A program made the translations under genes and the position numbers. The notes beneath the pieces were generated by a model. It saw only the letters and a program-made list of their open reading frames with translations. It was not told where the DNA came from and ran no database searches. Source: Volvox africanus (Eukaryota; Chlorophyta; Chlorophyceae; Chlamydomonadales; Volvocaceae). From it: DNA of 64,000 nucleotides. The stretch covers positions 4,759,001 to 4,823,000 of the forward strand of contig BSDZ01000003.1 in assembly GCA_030268105.1 (NCBI GenBank), given 5' to 3'. Positions 1 to 12,930 of this stretch are shown here, piece by piece (position 1 is the first letter of the stretch; each line of letters opens with the position of its first letter).

Positions 1-790
1 GATACCGCGCGTTGGCTCTCCAGGTCTGCCTTGTTCCCTGTAAACGCCCACGAGGCACCACCAATACTTAACCATACGGATGAATTCCCCTAGGCCCAAC
101 GGTTTCCATAATGACATACTTATTATCACTCGGCATAGACAGCCAAACTGCTAAACCTTGCAGATGCGCCACCCCACCCATCACATACCCGCGAGGGCCA
201 TAATCATCGCTGGGTTACCCTGACGTTGCAACTCGCGCACCCAAGACTTTGCGCGTGTAAAGGAGTCCGGGCTGGTAATATCATACACGATGATTGCGGC
301 AGCAGCGCCCCTGCGACGAGATGGACACTGTCAGTCGTGGATGCGGCCAGCAGACGATAAACGATCCTGACCTGTAGTACATAGGCGCAAGGCTGTGGTA
401 GCGCTCTTGGCCAGCAGTGTCCCTGCAAAGAAAACCTCGGACGGTCAAGGACAACCCAAACCCTGGTAGTTCAACAGGAACATTCCAGTTATATTTTTCT
501 ACCTACCATATCTCAAACTTCACATTAAGCTCCGGCAAAGTCTTTGTGAGGAACGCCGCGCCAACCGTGGAAGCCTGCAGACATGGTTGTATGCACCATC
601 CGCTCGATTGCGTATAGCCTTTCAAGAGACATGCTCAACCTCGTTCGTGCCCAAAGAGCCCTACCTGGTAATCAAAAAACTGTCCCTTCACATATCGAAG
701 CACCAGGGACGACTTTCCAGAACCCATTTCACCTAACAGAACTAGCTTCGCAGTCTGCTGTTGTGATAACTCTGGCATGGGCGCAGCCAT
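1..790 (-). CDS. RAB5: Rab5-type small GTPase (RABF), 3' part beyond the left edge
   Basis: Exons complement(<1..37, 189..310, 372..422, 507..574, 665..790); phases agree and about 134 residues are visible. The protein starts [20 protein letters not shown]. It shows the P-loop (GEMGSGKSS, one residue off the usual GxxxxGKS spacing seen as GDVGAGKSS in plant RHA1), switch I (STVGAAF), the G3 motif WDTAGQE followed by [13 protein letters not shown], and the G4 motif NKAD. The STxGAAF and [16 protein letters not shown] stretches are typical of Rab5. Rab5 GTPases control early endosome/vacuolar traffic. The G5 motif and the C-terminal prenylation site lie outside the window, so RABF2 type rather than the unprenylated ARA6 type cannot be settled. 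Family assignment is secure. Confidence 0.93.
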
Positions 791-1917
791 CTCTGTGGTT
801 CTACAGTTACAATACGCAAGGTTGGCCTCTCGGACAAGAGCTCCTGCAACTTTGGGTACAGCGGATTGCTGAAATTGAAATGATAGCAGTAATTTGTGTG
901 CGCGAATAATGCATAACAGAACAATGATAATGTTAGAATACTTTCCGGACTCTAAACTGATTCGCGGACATTGGCCGTACTAACGCGTATCATCTTGAAA
1001 GTTCAGCTAGCCCACACAATTTCATCACGATAGTGTGTCATGTCTATAGGGTGGAAAACATAAGGGGAAATAAATGAACCGGGCGTGTTTGGTCTTGCCC
1101 CGTGGGAGCTGTCCGAAGGCACGTCACGTCGACCGCCTTTCCAAAAGTCTCCAACTCATACACCCATGATGACGAACACCATAAAAAGAATCACAACAAA
1201 CGCCTGCATCTCAACTCGTGATACATACTGCAAAACACACAATTATATATAACCACCGCACCGGCCAGCACACATTAGGGCCTCGACACCGCCCCTCACG
1301 GTCTCATCACCCATTACCGCGCCGATAACCCCATGAAAAGCCTCACAACTCCTTGTCGTGGGATCCTGCATACGGTGATCCCTGTATCTGGCTAATATAT
1401 TCTCGGAAACCTAATCAGAAATCAATCCAGTTCCCTGCCTCTTGAGTAAGGAGAACAAGTGCCACCCGGTTAGGAAATCCCTGTGTTTTTCGTCACCGGC
1501 GTCCAATGCGCGAACGGAAAGCCGCGCTTAATCCCACTCTCAGCTCTGAAAACATGATAGCACGCGACACAGGAGTGAGAATACCAGGAGACATCACTAT
1601 GTTAATTCAATTCAAAGTTGCTCCAAACACATGCACGAGTGCTTGTCATAGTTCTGCCAGCACGCCGGTCGAAAAAGGCAGCTTTCCACCGTTTCCACGC
1701 GATGCTCCCGAACACTCCCTATAATGTAACCTGCTGCTCAACCAAAACTAATTACACAAAGGCGGCGTTCCCACGCTTCTGGCAACTTCCCCTATTGCTG
1801 TTCACTATCGGGTTCCTCCTCCCCCACTCGAGGCCCTAACATCCCATTCTCCCCGCTCTAGCTGCTCATCATATTTGAATCCTGCTGCCTCTCTGGTTTG
1901 GCGCAACGACGTCCGGC
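791..1917. other. Intergenic: Rab5 promoter side and metacaspase 3' UTR
   Basis: No convincing exon on either strand. Open frames here are short and lack coding character. The left part is upstream of the Rab5 start; the right part is the 3' flank of the metacaspase gene. Confidence 0.5.
1752..1756 (-). terminator. Candidate TGTAA polyadenylation signal, metacaspase
   Basis: TGTAA on the minus strand about 165 bases past the metacaspase stop. TGTAA is the usual green-algal (volvocine) polyadenylation element. The motif is short, so chance is possible. Confidence 0.35.
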
Positions 1918-4900
1918 TTACAGCGTGAGCTTGGTGCTATATAAGTCGAGCTGCTTGTCGCAGCTCAGCACGGGCGTCTGCCCACCCGACGTGAGAAGGG
2001 ACGCAGAAGAGCCCAACAAGAGTCCCGCAATAAGAGAGCCAGTCGTGCCCAGATTGATGCCTGGCGCCCCCGTAGCCGTGCGCAACGCGGACATCATGTG
2101 ATTAAGGATCTGACCGTACGTCTGATTTACGCCGTACTTCTCGATTGCCTGGATGAAGCAGAACGTCGCTGCGCCGGTGTAGGCGTAACCGCTGAGTGCC
2201 TTGGTATCCTGCTTGTGCATGCCAGAAACGGCGTTAAGAACAGCTTGCGCGCCGACAGCAAGAGCTGCAGTCGTTCGTTGTAAACAGGGTGACACGGTAT
2301 GCAGGTATTTGTGTGTCATGTTCACTGTCCTTATTACCTCATATCTGTTAAACCCTGACATCTGATATCATATGTAAGTGTATACCACTGCCATGTATAA
2401 AAACACTGCCACTCGCAGCAACTCCCATTCCTGCTGCAGGACCCCCCAACTGTAGTAATGATACCCTTGTTCCCAGCATACACCCGTGTCGCGTTTTTTA
2501 ATAATATCCTCGTCTTGGGAACTGTTTTTAAAGCTCTCTCGCGTCGGCCCGCACTGGTCATTTCGTCGAGCCCGCTTTCCGAACCCGTTCTCGCACCTGC
2601 GCAACTTGAGAGTCCTTGCAGGCGCCGAACTGGAATGCAGTCCCTGCGAACACAACCCGGTCCAGAAGACAACACAATCCGGCTGTGAGGCTCCGTTGAG
2701 AGGGTCGCATTTCGTGGGTTCCAGCAGGGCAGCGGGTTAGACAGGCTGGGGGATATCTGCCGGCCGCCCATGGCTGCAAATTCTGGTGGTTATTGAGAAT
2801 CTTCGTTTGCCCATTAGTTCCGGCCATTTCGCAAAAGTGATAGCGTCTCGGGGCCGTTTACGCCGTTTACATCGCTATAGTCCCACATCTGGAACGTCAC
2901 GCTTCCTAATCCAAACCCTGTATCAAAGGACAGCCGGCTGTCTTAGCTAACATGGACACCTGGGGCTTTGCTGGGGGGCTTTGCTCAACACTCTCTCCCT
3001 TGCAAGTGTGGCCTTTGAGTAAACCCTCGCCCCGCGCGATTCGTCAGTGGTTGGACAGCTATAGCCCTCCCTTTCGGCGTCCCACATTCAGTTTAAGTCA
3101 AATCGAGTAATAGCCGCGCCGCACCTCCCATAGTCGCCTTGTCGTAGCGCGGCCGGCCTTTCCAGTACCACCGTCCTGCGGTGTCTACTTTGGCTCGAAA
3201 TGCCAGATCTAGCGCTGTGCCGCTGTGGCAGGCGTCGATCACAGCGTGCAGCGTCACGCCCGGCATCAGTGGGCGCACTAGGAGCCGGTTAAGCTCATCA
3301 TCTACGATCTGACCCGCATGCCGGAAGTCTGAAGGATCCGAGGATCAGAGACGTGCCAAAATGCAGAGATGGGGTTTACGTCTAAAATATCTTGACAAGA
3401 CAAGACAGGTAAGGACGTGGACGTCGTTGGCTAGACATACCCGAAGATAGCGACATGCACACGGCGGCGGGATGCCAATCCGGGCTAACTGCTGCTTCAA
3501 CAACGCTTGTTTGCTTTACTCCCTTTTGTGGGTATTGAACTGTTAAAGTCAGCAAAGCGCCCGGCCCCTCCCTGGGCCGTATTGACCGATCTGACTTTCT
3601 TCCGTATACGAGTGTTGCTCACTCTCAACATGAACCATAGCGGCACGGCCATCCCAGTGTGGGCATCAAATTGAACTTTTCCACCCCTCTGCCTCCCCCG
3701 AACCACCTGACCTGAGGGACAGATCGTCTCGTCGTAGCCGTCCTCCTCGTCGCCGTTGCGGTCCATCTGCTGACTGCCGTGGCCACTGAAGTGGAAGAAC
3801 AGAGAGTCACCATGCCGCTGGTCCATCATCAACCACTGGATGCTCTGCAGCAAACCCAAATGTGCACCACGTAACCAGTTTCTGTTCGCAGCGTCTTCCC
3901 CAAGTGGGAGCTTAGGCAAAGTTGGGGCATGCGTGTGAAGCGTTCCGCCCATCAAGCCCTCCTCTCAAGGCCCGCGCCTAGCCCACCATCAGCGGTCGAC
4001 CCAGCCCTATACCGAGCACTGCACACGCCGGTGGGATTATCGAGTGGTGCTCTTCTGCTGGACAGGTCTTCCTAACGCCACAGGTTGTGCGTTAGGAGCT
4101 CCCGCGGTCCAGCTCGCATTTCCCCACCCCAGGCTGAGGGTGAAGAGGCACTCAAAGAGTGCACAGGCACTTGACGGCAGGAGCAGGCCGTTCGCTGACA
4201 AAGCGGGTGCAAAGCGTGGGCGTCGTAATGTAGCTCCACCAGCCCTGCCCTGCCGCCCGCACTCACCCGGTAGATGTTGGCCTTGGTGGAAGTGAAGTCC
4301 CGGTGGCGCCCGGGGTCATCACGCAGCACCACGATCTCTTGGTCGGAAAACCCAAATCGCTTTTGAAGGCAAAACTGAAGGAGACGGTGTGCGCGGAAAA
4401 AGGAAGGCTTATCCCAAATACTTGACATGGCTATTGTTTCATTTTGTGATGCCGTGCCACCAGATTCGTAATCTCAGATTCGTTGGATGCCTGGTCGTCT
4501 TTATAAGACAAGGCACTCGGCCAATCTGCAGTACCGCCTTCACGTGACGACAAGTTCACGCGTACCCGTGCGACAGGTCCCATTCCGGCGCCTATTACCC
4601 TTTTGAAGGTGATGCGAAACCAGCTGGTTAACTTGAGCCGATCCTGTAACCCAGACGTAATATTTCATACAGCAACTGGGTTGCCGAGTATTAACTAGGT
4701 TGCTGAGTATTCGCAATTTGCAGCGACCACTCGGCAACCCATCCAAAACGCCAGTATTCCCAATCGTCCCTTCGCTCAATAGACCGTTCATTCATCACAG
4801 CTCCCCGATCCTCGCACCTGTATGCAATGTACATCATTTAGGCAACCGCCCAACGCGGCGCTGCTACCGGCGTAGGAGCAGCCGATCAATACCGCGCGGC

Positions 4901-5732
4901 GGCGCCGAGAACCGTGCCCTGGCGCTGGTGTGTACGTCGTTGGCGGCATGTATGATGGGGCCGTCGCTGCCGCTGGTGGGGTGTACGACCCTGCAGCTTG
5001 GAAATGAGTTGCCGCTTCGGCTGCCGCTGGCTGGCCATAAGTGAAAGGCGCCGTTGGTTGCTGGGGATTGTACGGCGTTGCGCCGTACGCCGTTCCATAG
5101 CCGGAAGCAACCGTTGCAGGGGCAGCGGAGGAGGGCCTGGCGCGAGCGTCCGCAGATGGATTGGGGCCAGCAGTCACCGAGTAGCTTGTGCTGCTGCCAA
5201 TGGCAGGGTATGCAGACACTGGCCGCTGAGAACCACTATTGGTGGCTTGGCTGTTGCTGTAAGCTGGCACCGTTTCTGGACGGGGTGGTGCGGTGAGTGA
5301 CGGGTAGCTGGTGCCCTGCGCAGCGAGAGCATGGGCAGCAGTCGTCTGCTGTTGCTGTTGTGATGGAGGCGGCAAGGTTGCCGCGGAATGAACGCTCTGC
5401 AGGTCAGTGGAAGCTGGTGGTGCCGAGGAGGAGGATTGCGGCATAGCTACGCCACCAGGCGGAGCTGCTCCATACGCTGAGGCGACGGCTCCATAAGGAG
5501 GCGCCTGAGAGCCGTATGGTGGAGCACCGTAAGTTGTGGTAGGCGCGCTATATGGAGGTGGCGGAGCGCCGTAAGGAGGCGCGCCGTAGGGAGCTGGCGG
5601 TGCCCCGTACGCCGGCGTTGGAGCTCCGTAGGCAGGAGGCGTATATGCTGATGGTGCACCATATGGAGGCGGTGCACCATATGGAGGCGGTGCACCATAT
5701 GGAGGCGGTGCACCGTAGCCGTAGTTGTACAT
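1918..5732 (-). CDS. MCA1: Type I metacaspase with Pro/Tyr-rich prodomain
   Basis: Exons complement(1918..2208, 2597..2643, 3125..3328, 3712..3910, 4267..4374, 4818..5732); 1764 nt, 587 residues, all phases consistent. Residues 1 to about 285 are a low-complexity Pro/Gly/Ala/Tyr prodomain that opens with repeated GAPPPY units; no LSD1-type zinc finger is visible. The p20 domain follows: [23 protein letters not shown], then the catalytic His in FHFSGHGSQ (about residue 385), the DGDEED-like acidic loop ([12 protein letters not shown]), and the catalytic Cys in [10 protein letters not shown] (about residue 441). The p10-like C-terminus has [12 protein letters not shown] and [13 protein letters not shown]. 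Metacaspases are Ca2+-dependent Arg/Lys-specific cysteine proteases linked to stress and cell death. The long prodomain suggests autoprocessing or scaffold contacts (inference). It is divergent from the golgin gene, with 316 bp between starts. Confidence 0.95.
5653..5720. repeat. 18-bp tandem repeat encoding GAPPPY units
   Basis: Near-identical 18-bp units (ggtgcaccatatggaggc) start at 5653, 5671, 5689 and 5707. They encode the first GAPPPY copies of the metacaspase prodomain on the minus strand. Related, more diverged units continue to about 5520. Confidence 0.85.
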
Positions 5733-6048
5733 AGTTAACTATCAAGATCCAAAGTGAAGAGACGGGAAAGCACTTTGACCAGAGTGTCAATGACGACTAG
5801 AAGTACTCAAAAAATTTCCGTATATGAAATGGCACCGTTAGGTACAAATTGTTTTGTTGACATTGAACTAACGGCAGTCGTGCTGCTTGTATGTCTTATG
5901 TGTCCTACGCATGCACGATGCACCTTCCTCAAAGTACGGCAGCGAATGAAGTTGCAGCTGTTTGACCCGAACCCACGACCTTGGCTTCAACCTACTCCTT
6001 GTAAGAATGCAAATTTAGATCCCCGAGGGACTCGAATCCAATACGCAA
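5733..6048. promoter_or_regulatory. Divergent promoter region, metacaspase / golgin-84
   Basis: 316 bp between two oppositely oriented start codons must hold both 5' UTRs and both core promoters. I see no clear TATA box or other named element. Confidence 0.5.
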
Positions 6049-9000
6049 ATGGCTTCTTGGCTTACAGCTCAGTTGAAAGCAGCAGAGGGTTTGCTCGAAG
6101 CTGTAGACAAGACTGTTTCGAGGACCGTCGGAAATCTGGGCCTTGCGGAAGGTAACACGCTTAAGGGTTTGACATGCTCGTTGATCAGCCTTCGGCACTT
6201 TTGTTTCAGCTGTTCCTGCGGCGACAATATTAACATAACTGCACCACCTACATGCTGATCTTTGTTATGGATTATTATGGCTGGCTTCGCTTGCCTGACC
6301 AGGCGATTCGGAGCAACTGACGCCGGAATATGGAGTGTCCATTTCTTCAGCCAACCTTCTGCAGGTTGGTATATCTATAAAATGGAATAAAAACAATAAT
6401 ACAATCGCAAAACGCCCACAAAATGGTTTCGAGCAAGTAGCGGGACTCGTGTGTGCGCGCTCGACACCTTAAATTCATCCACCTGTTCATTTCAGGCGTC
6501 GCCAGGTGTCGGGGCATATCAACAACCGTACTACTTTGCTTCAGCAGGGCCGTCAGCTTATCCTTCGTCAACTGCTAACCTTAGCGGCCCCGCCAGTGCC
6601 AGCGGGCTTGCTGGCCAGTATGGCAATTTCGCAACTGAAGCTCCCTGGGAAACCCGCGGGGGGGTATCATCATTTGTTGGCGCGAGCCCCAGCTCTGGCC
6701 GCTCGCGGACAGCAGTTGATGACAGTGCTGTCACCGGGACAGAAGCGGGTTTCACGGTTAAAGTGGATGCACCGATCCCATTTGGCGGTCCGCCGGGGCC
6801 TGGAGCTGCGCCGAACGCACCGGAAGTAGGCAGCAGCTCTGGCTTTAGCAGAAGTGGAGCGCAGAACAAGCTGTCTTCCGGCGAGCCAGATGCTTCCACC
6901 ATAATGAGCAAGCAACCAGCGCTGCCCTACTCGACGCCCACGGCAACAGGTTCACAAGACAATAGGTCCAGCGCCATAATTGCGGTTGGGGATTCTGGCA
7001 CTGTGGCAACTAAAGCTTTAGGCGGTCCTGTAGCAGCAGGGGTGGTCCCAGGCACCGCAGCGGCACAGCTATCGCAGCCTTCTGGCCGGGTGGGGGCTGC
7101 TGCGCCTGGAGTTGTGGCAGCGCCGGCCGGGCCCCTGGCTCCGGCATCAACAATCACGTCTCGATTAGATGGGACAGGTACCACTGAGACGCTTGCAGTG
7201 AGCACGCAAAGGGAGGAGTCTCCTGTGCCGCAAAGTGTCCCCATTTCTAGATCCTCGCAACCGGGCGCTCCAGCGGCGTCAGTTCCACGTGGGGCACTTG
7301 ATGGGGGCCTTGGTGCACAGGCGGCGTCCTCAGCAACGGGACAACCGCTTGCACTAGAAGAACCTTCGCTAGCTCCGAGATCTCCGGCGCGACCGTCTAT
7401 GGCTGGTGCAATTTCTGACGCCCCAGCGGCGCCAGGCCAACAACAGCAGCAGCAACAACAACAACAGGAACCGCTGCCCAGCGTGAGTGGCGGGGGCTCT
7501 ACCCCAGCACCGGCGCCAGTGGCGACCTTGGCGTCAGCGACCACGGCCGCTGCCTCCACGCTCGCCTCCGCGACCACAACGGCCGTTACGCACTCTCTGT
7601 CCTTCTTTAACCTAGTGATGGATGATCCGGACACTGCAGCCGACGGTGGCGGAGCTGGGACCACGGCCACATCCGCCGGCGGTGGCGGATCAGGACAGCA
7701 GGTCCAATCCCTAAGCCGCACCTGCGAGCAGCTACGTAAGCGACTCGAGGCCTCTCGCGTAGAGAATGAGCAGCTAGAGGACATGCTGGCTCGTGCGGAG
7801 GTGCGTGCACAACAGGAAGCAGCGCTGGTTTTCGCGCTGCGTGAGGAGCTGGCAGGGCTGCAGCAGAACCGTGCGGCGACGGAGAGCAGCCTGGCGGCAC
7901 AGCTGGCGGTGGCGCGGTCGTCACTGGCGGAGTTGTCGGACAAGTACGAGGCTAGTCAGCGTGCAGTACTGGTGCTGGAGGGGCAGCTAGTGGCGCTGGA
8001 GGAAAGCAGTAGGCGGCTGCTGGAGCAGCACAGCGATAGGGAGGGTGGCATCGTGGAGGGTGAGGAACAGGGGAGAATTGGAAGGCGAGGGCTGGAACCC
8101 AACCTGTAACACCTAAATGGAACTGCTCTGCGTCGAGCTCCTGTCTCCCTGCATTCCCGGCGCCGTATGTGGAGGCCAATAGGGTGCTGCTGCACCGTGA
8201 CCACTTCTTGCAATCTCTCCGCGCCTAGCCAACGCGTGACTGTGTTTTCCCCTGCTGTTCCCCGTGCCCCTTGCAGCGCTCCGCTCTGAGCTGGCGGCTG
8301 CGGAGGCCCGTCTCGCTGCCGAGACTAAGGCGTACCAGGCCAGCCGCGCCGCTGCAGCTGCTCGTGAGCTGGACCTGGAGCAGCAGATAGGGGGCAGCAC
8401 TGCCGCACTAGCTGAGGTGACCCGCGGCCTTGAGGAGGCCAACCGCAAATGCAGAGGTCAGGCCGGCTGAAGGAGAATGAGGGAATGACATGAGAAGGGA
8501 TGAGGAAACGATGAGAAGGAGAGTTGGTATACCGGGGTGCTCACGAGATGACTGCTGTGGCTGATGGCCTGCTGCAGTTTAACTTGTTTAAGTTGGCGTT
8601 CTGATAGATTTAAACTGGGCATTGTGCCTCTGCAAAGAGCTAGGTGTCGAGGGGTTGAAATGTTTCTTTGCGTTCTGGTCCTCTAAGAAATAGCGGATTC
8701 GCCATTGATGCAGTTCACGTGAGCACGTACGCAGCTGCTGCAGACGTCAGGATGCGGTACCTGCTTTCTGCTTGTCATAAGGTGCCGCTGAATGCCACAG
8801 GGCTGGAGGAGGAGATAGTGTCTGCTGCCCGAGGACGCAATGAACTCAGCGCTCAGGTAGCAGCTCTGCAGCGGCAGCTGGAGGACGCGGGCATCGAGCT
8901 TGGGCGGACGGGTGCAGATTTCCACGGTGGCGCACGGGGCGCGGCAGCAGCGGAGTTGGACGTGCTCCGCAGCGAGCTGGCGCAGCACCAGCGCGCGGCG

Positions 9001-10407
9001 CAGCTGGCAAAGCAGACTGCAGAGGCAAGTCAAGCGCAGGCTACGGCACTGGCTCAGGAGCTGGAGGCATTGCGGCGAAGTGCAGAGCAGCGCAAGGTGC
9101 GGTTTTCTGGATGCAGAGCGGATGTGTGACCGGGTCACCTGAGACCGTTCCCTGTAGCGCTTGCGGTTAGCACAGGATCAAAGCGGGTGACGTTCCAAGC
9201 GGCAGCGTCGTCCTGGAAGTGCATATGTAATTCCGGCTCTCTTTTCTTCTCATCTTGTGGGCCAACCTTCCAAGCCGCGCCTCATGTGTGTCAAGCCGCT
9301 CAATACCTGGATGTAAGAGGGGGATGGCCATCTTTGCATTTATGCGCCTCCCGGCTCTTACGTCAGTCTTGTTGTCCTGTCTCACCTCTGGATTGCTCAT
9401 ACAGGATACGACTCAGCTCGAGGCACAGCTGCGGGAGGTATCCGACATGCTGTACCTGAAGCAGACGCAGATGGAACGCCTGGCGGCAGAGAAGGCAGCA
9501 CAGCAGCTTAAGACGGAGCGCGAGCTGGAAAGTGCGCGGCAGGTGGGCGCGGAGGATGTAGAGAGTCATGAGAAGGAGAGCTGGCTAGTTGGGACCTGGA
9601 AGGACGGCTCGTTGGCTGCAGAACTAGTAGTACTGCTAGGTTACTAGGAAGAAGATTTGCACGGATGGGGGTTGTATGGTGGTGAACCTCAGGCTGGGGG
9701 CTGAGAAGTATGGCTTTTTGAATAGGCATGTTAAGTTGACCTTATTCGGAGAGGGGAGCAACGAGAAGGCCATCTGCACATACATTTGTCCACTGCTGGT
9801 GGATCTCTCCTCCTTTGTGCCTTCAGCCAGCCTAGCTTGACCGGAGGAGAGAAACTATGCAATCTTCTTCCCGCAATCGCCCTAACCAGCCATCCACCCA
9901 ACCTCACGTGGCCAATCATCTCAATGGTGTCCTGAGATGGCAAACTTGTCGATGCTTCTCCCGACCCCATCCTGGATATAATGCCGCCATCACCGGTTTC
10001 TAATCATTTTTTGATGCCCATCCCTACATTTCCCGCGCTCAACGGCATTTCCACAGGAATTGGCCAAGCTGACCCGCCAGGCGGTGCAGCAAGCCGGCCG
10101 GGGCGCTACCGACGTTTTCGGCTCGGGCAGCTCGCCGCACGATGTCATTCCTATGGATGCCCTGGGGGAGCCCTACCAGCGCTTGGTGCGCCATAACCGA
10201 GTGGGCCGCGCCGTCAAGGCTGCTGCCAACTTCCTTGACTCTACCGCCTCCACCACCTCCTTTGTGTTGCGGCAATACCCGCTTGCGCGCCTGGCGGTGT
10301 TCATGTATGCAGTGCTCATCCACTTGTACGTTTATTTGCTCATTGCGAGGATGCAGCGCCTGGCTACCCACTACGAGGCCGCCGTGGTTGCGCCCACGGT
10401 TACGTGA
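6049..10407 (+). CDS. Golgin-84-like Golgi coiled-coil tether
   Basis: Exons 6049..6151, 6351..6364, 6496..8059, 8277..8456, 8801..9096, 9405..9542, 10057..10407; 2646 nt, 881 residues. The N-terminus MASWLTAQLKAAEGLLEAVD matches the conserved start of plant golgin-84 (golgin candidate 1/2). Residues 40 to about 430 are Ser/Ala/Gly/Pro-rich with a polyQ run near 7441-7468. From about residue 440 to 760 there is heptad-like coiled coil (for example LEASRVENEQLEDMLARAEV). The C-terminus has the golgin-84 hallmark: a basic/hydrophobic stretch (HNRVGRAVKAAANFLDS), then one membrane anchor around residues 844-862 (VFMYAVLIHLYVYLL) and a short tail. Golgin-84 proteins tether vesicles at Golgi cisternae. 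The 14-nt second exon (6351..6364) is needed to keep frame. A 338-residue minus-strand open frame at 6927-7943 is its antisense shadow. Confidence 0.9.
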
Positions 10408-12930
10408 GGTGTCAGGGATGATGTGTTAGTGGCTGCGATATGTGTGCACGGCCTGCGTGCAGGAGCTGCGCTTCCTAGTTGGCAAATTTTGGCCCGGCGG
10501 TATTTGTGCCGATGCTGATGGTGGCAGCCAGTTCCTTGAAAATGGTAGGTTGGATGGGACAGCTGTTCAGCCTGCAGAAGCCCAGAGGATGGGATGGTGG
10601 TTATCACCACTGTTCCGGTGCTTGTCCTTAGAAGTTGACGGTACGCGATGGGCTGCCTCTTCACGGCTGCGATGGCCGCTGCTTAGGCTCCACGGTGGTG
10701 AGGTGCGGTTTACGTGTAAGATAGTGGGCCGGAAAGGGTGATTCAAGGCATGAAGCCTTCTTCCTCGACCCATGGCTGATAGGGTGGATTAAGAGAGGAA
10801 ATTCCAGATAGGGGCTGTCTAGAGGCTGGCGGCTGACGGGGTGCTGCACAAGGTGTTTCTGAGGGATGGATACGAAACAGTGGACCTGCGTGCCAAAGGA
10901 GACGCGCAGTTTCTGATGATGGAAAATGGGCTGACATGCGTTCTCTGGAACTGGACAGCGGCTTCCGTGTCCGTTGAAAGTACTTGATACCCGGGAAGTT
11001 GCGTTGCGTCAGGCGCCAGCCAGAAATATTTATTCAAAAGAGGATGCGCTATCGCTGGCATACTTTACCATCGCAGTCGATTGATAAGGACAGGATGCAG
11101 TTTTCAACAGACTGATCTATTGACAACTCCATAAACTCCACTGACTGATCCATCAACTCCCACACACGCACTACGGCGACCAAAACGAGGACATGCTGCT
11201 CTGCTCCTGAACCAATAACGAGATACCTGCAAAGGACATTGGGATGCGAAACCAGACACATAGAAAAGGACCTGAACAGCATACCTTAGGAAGCTGGTGA
11301 GCTGTCCTTCAAAACCTCAAGACAGGTGTTCAGCCAGCGAAAGGGAGCTCGGTGCCGTCCCTACAGCAGCTGGGGTTATGGAGTTGTCCGGGCCTGGCGC
11401 TGAGGGCGCCACACGAGCTATCTGGAAGGGCAACGGTATGCGACTGTAACAAGTGGGTGCTGGTGACATCGAGAGTTGTGAGGTACGGAGAGTACTGCGG
11501 ATGTGTTTCTGTGTCGTACCATGCTCTAAGCAAAGACCTCGCGAGTTGACGTCAGGATTAGACATCCTAATCCATACCATGATACTACATTCTGCGCGGC
11601 ACTGTCTGTGACGATGTGGCGTGCCTCCGGTTGGTAGAAAATGTGATGGCACTTGTATGTGCGGTCCATCACGGCGCGCTACCCATATGTTATCTGTGAC
11701 ACTTTCTCCTGTCCTGCCTTTGATTGTGCATGACTGCGCGATGTAGATGAGCAATGGGGTGCACATGGTTGAATCTGGTCCTCGTGTGCCATATCATATA
11801 TCACCGAAATGATAGGAGAATCAATCCCTTTCCCTGACACAACCCAGGGACACAGCGTGTGCAAAGAACCCAAGCTCGACAGTAAAGGATCTTCATCAGT
11901 GAACAAACTCGCGATGGCAGTTGTGCTATTGCTCGCCTGAAGCTCCCTCTGCAGGGTTTATAGGGGGTTTTGTTCCAAAAGGTACAGGGCCATACGGCAA
12001 GCTTTAACCTACCTGTTCCACGAAAAAAGGACCACCTGGTGCACAGGAGGCGCATAATGTTTCAAAATTTAAAATTAAAAGCTCCGTGTAAATTACATTG
12101 ACAGATGAGATGGGATCGTCAAGAGGTTACTGATACCGTCACTTCGCCCAGCTGCTAAACCCCGTTTCTTAGATGCGCAAATCAAACTTATAATGACAGA
12201 ATTTAAAATTTACCATTGGAATTAGTTACTGCAGTGTTGTCTGTTAACCGCTCAAAGCTAAGCTCTCGCAGGCCTGGTAGCTTACTAAGACATAAACCCG
12301 CGACACCAAGAGTCTCAGTTCATGCTCTTATTCTAAAATCCAACAAATCACCAATAAGAAGTAAGATATAATGATTCACATGACTTCTATGGCTGCTTGA
12401 TTCTTTCGCTGATCGTTTGCTGCACGTGTCTAGCTGCAAGTGCAAACGGAAGAAACAGTTACGTTCATTTTCCCGACCGGTACAAAATTCAAGTTAATTC
12501 AAGGGTCATATGTAATATCATGAGACTCCTGATCTGGCTACCTGCTAAGATCATGCAACCAGCTGCCGATAAAGCGTACGGATTACGACCGTATTGACAG
12601 GCAAGGGACATGTCTCATAAGAGCAGAAGTCCGACACATCCATTTTAGGATATTCCAAAGAACACAGATTTAGGAATGGGGCCGCGAGACCAAGCGCCAA
12701 CGATGCGTTGTTTTTTTCAGATCCAAAGTTAGTGATCTGCAACAACTTATTCTATTAATAGTAAACAGTGCTAATACGATACCTTTGGTGATGATTTTTT
12801 GATTCTTCTTGTATCGAAATTTGGGCTGAAGGAAGCCGTGGCCATTACAAGTTGGTATAAATACGTAGCCTCGGCTTTGACCTCTGCACCTCAACGCAGT
12901 AGCATCCTTATTTCTTCAAGTACCTGGTAA
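10408..12930. other. Intergenic: golgin 3' UTR and RNR1 upstream region
   Basis: About 2.5 kb without a gene I can support. Small open frames on both strands lack homology and coding bias. The AT-rich part from roughly 12050 to 12920 is likely 5' flank of the RNR1-type gene. Confidence 0.5.
10715..10719 (+). terminator. Candidate TGTAA polyadenylation signal, golgin-84
   Basis: TGTAA about 310 bases past the golgin stop codon, in context cgTGTAAGat. Confidence 0.4.

Noticed and set aside
6927..7943. 338-residue minus-strand open frame
   Set aside because: Antisense of the low-complexity golgin-84 exon, with Ser/Cys/Ala artefact composition and no start or splice support.
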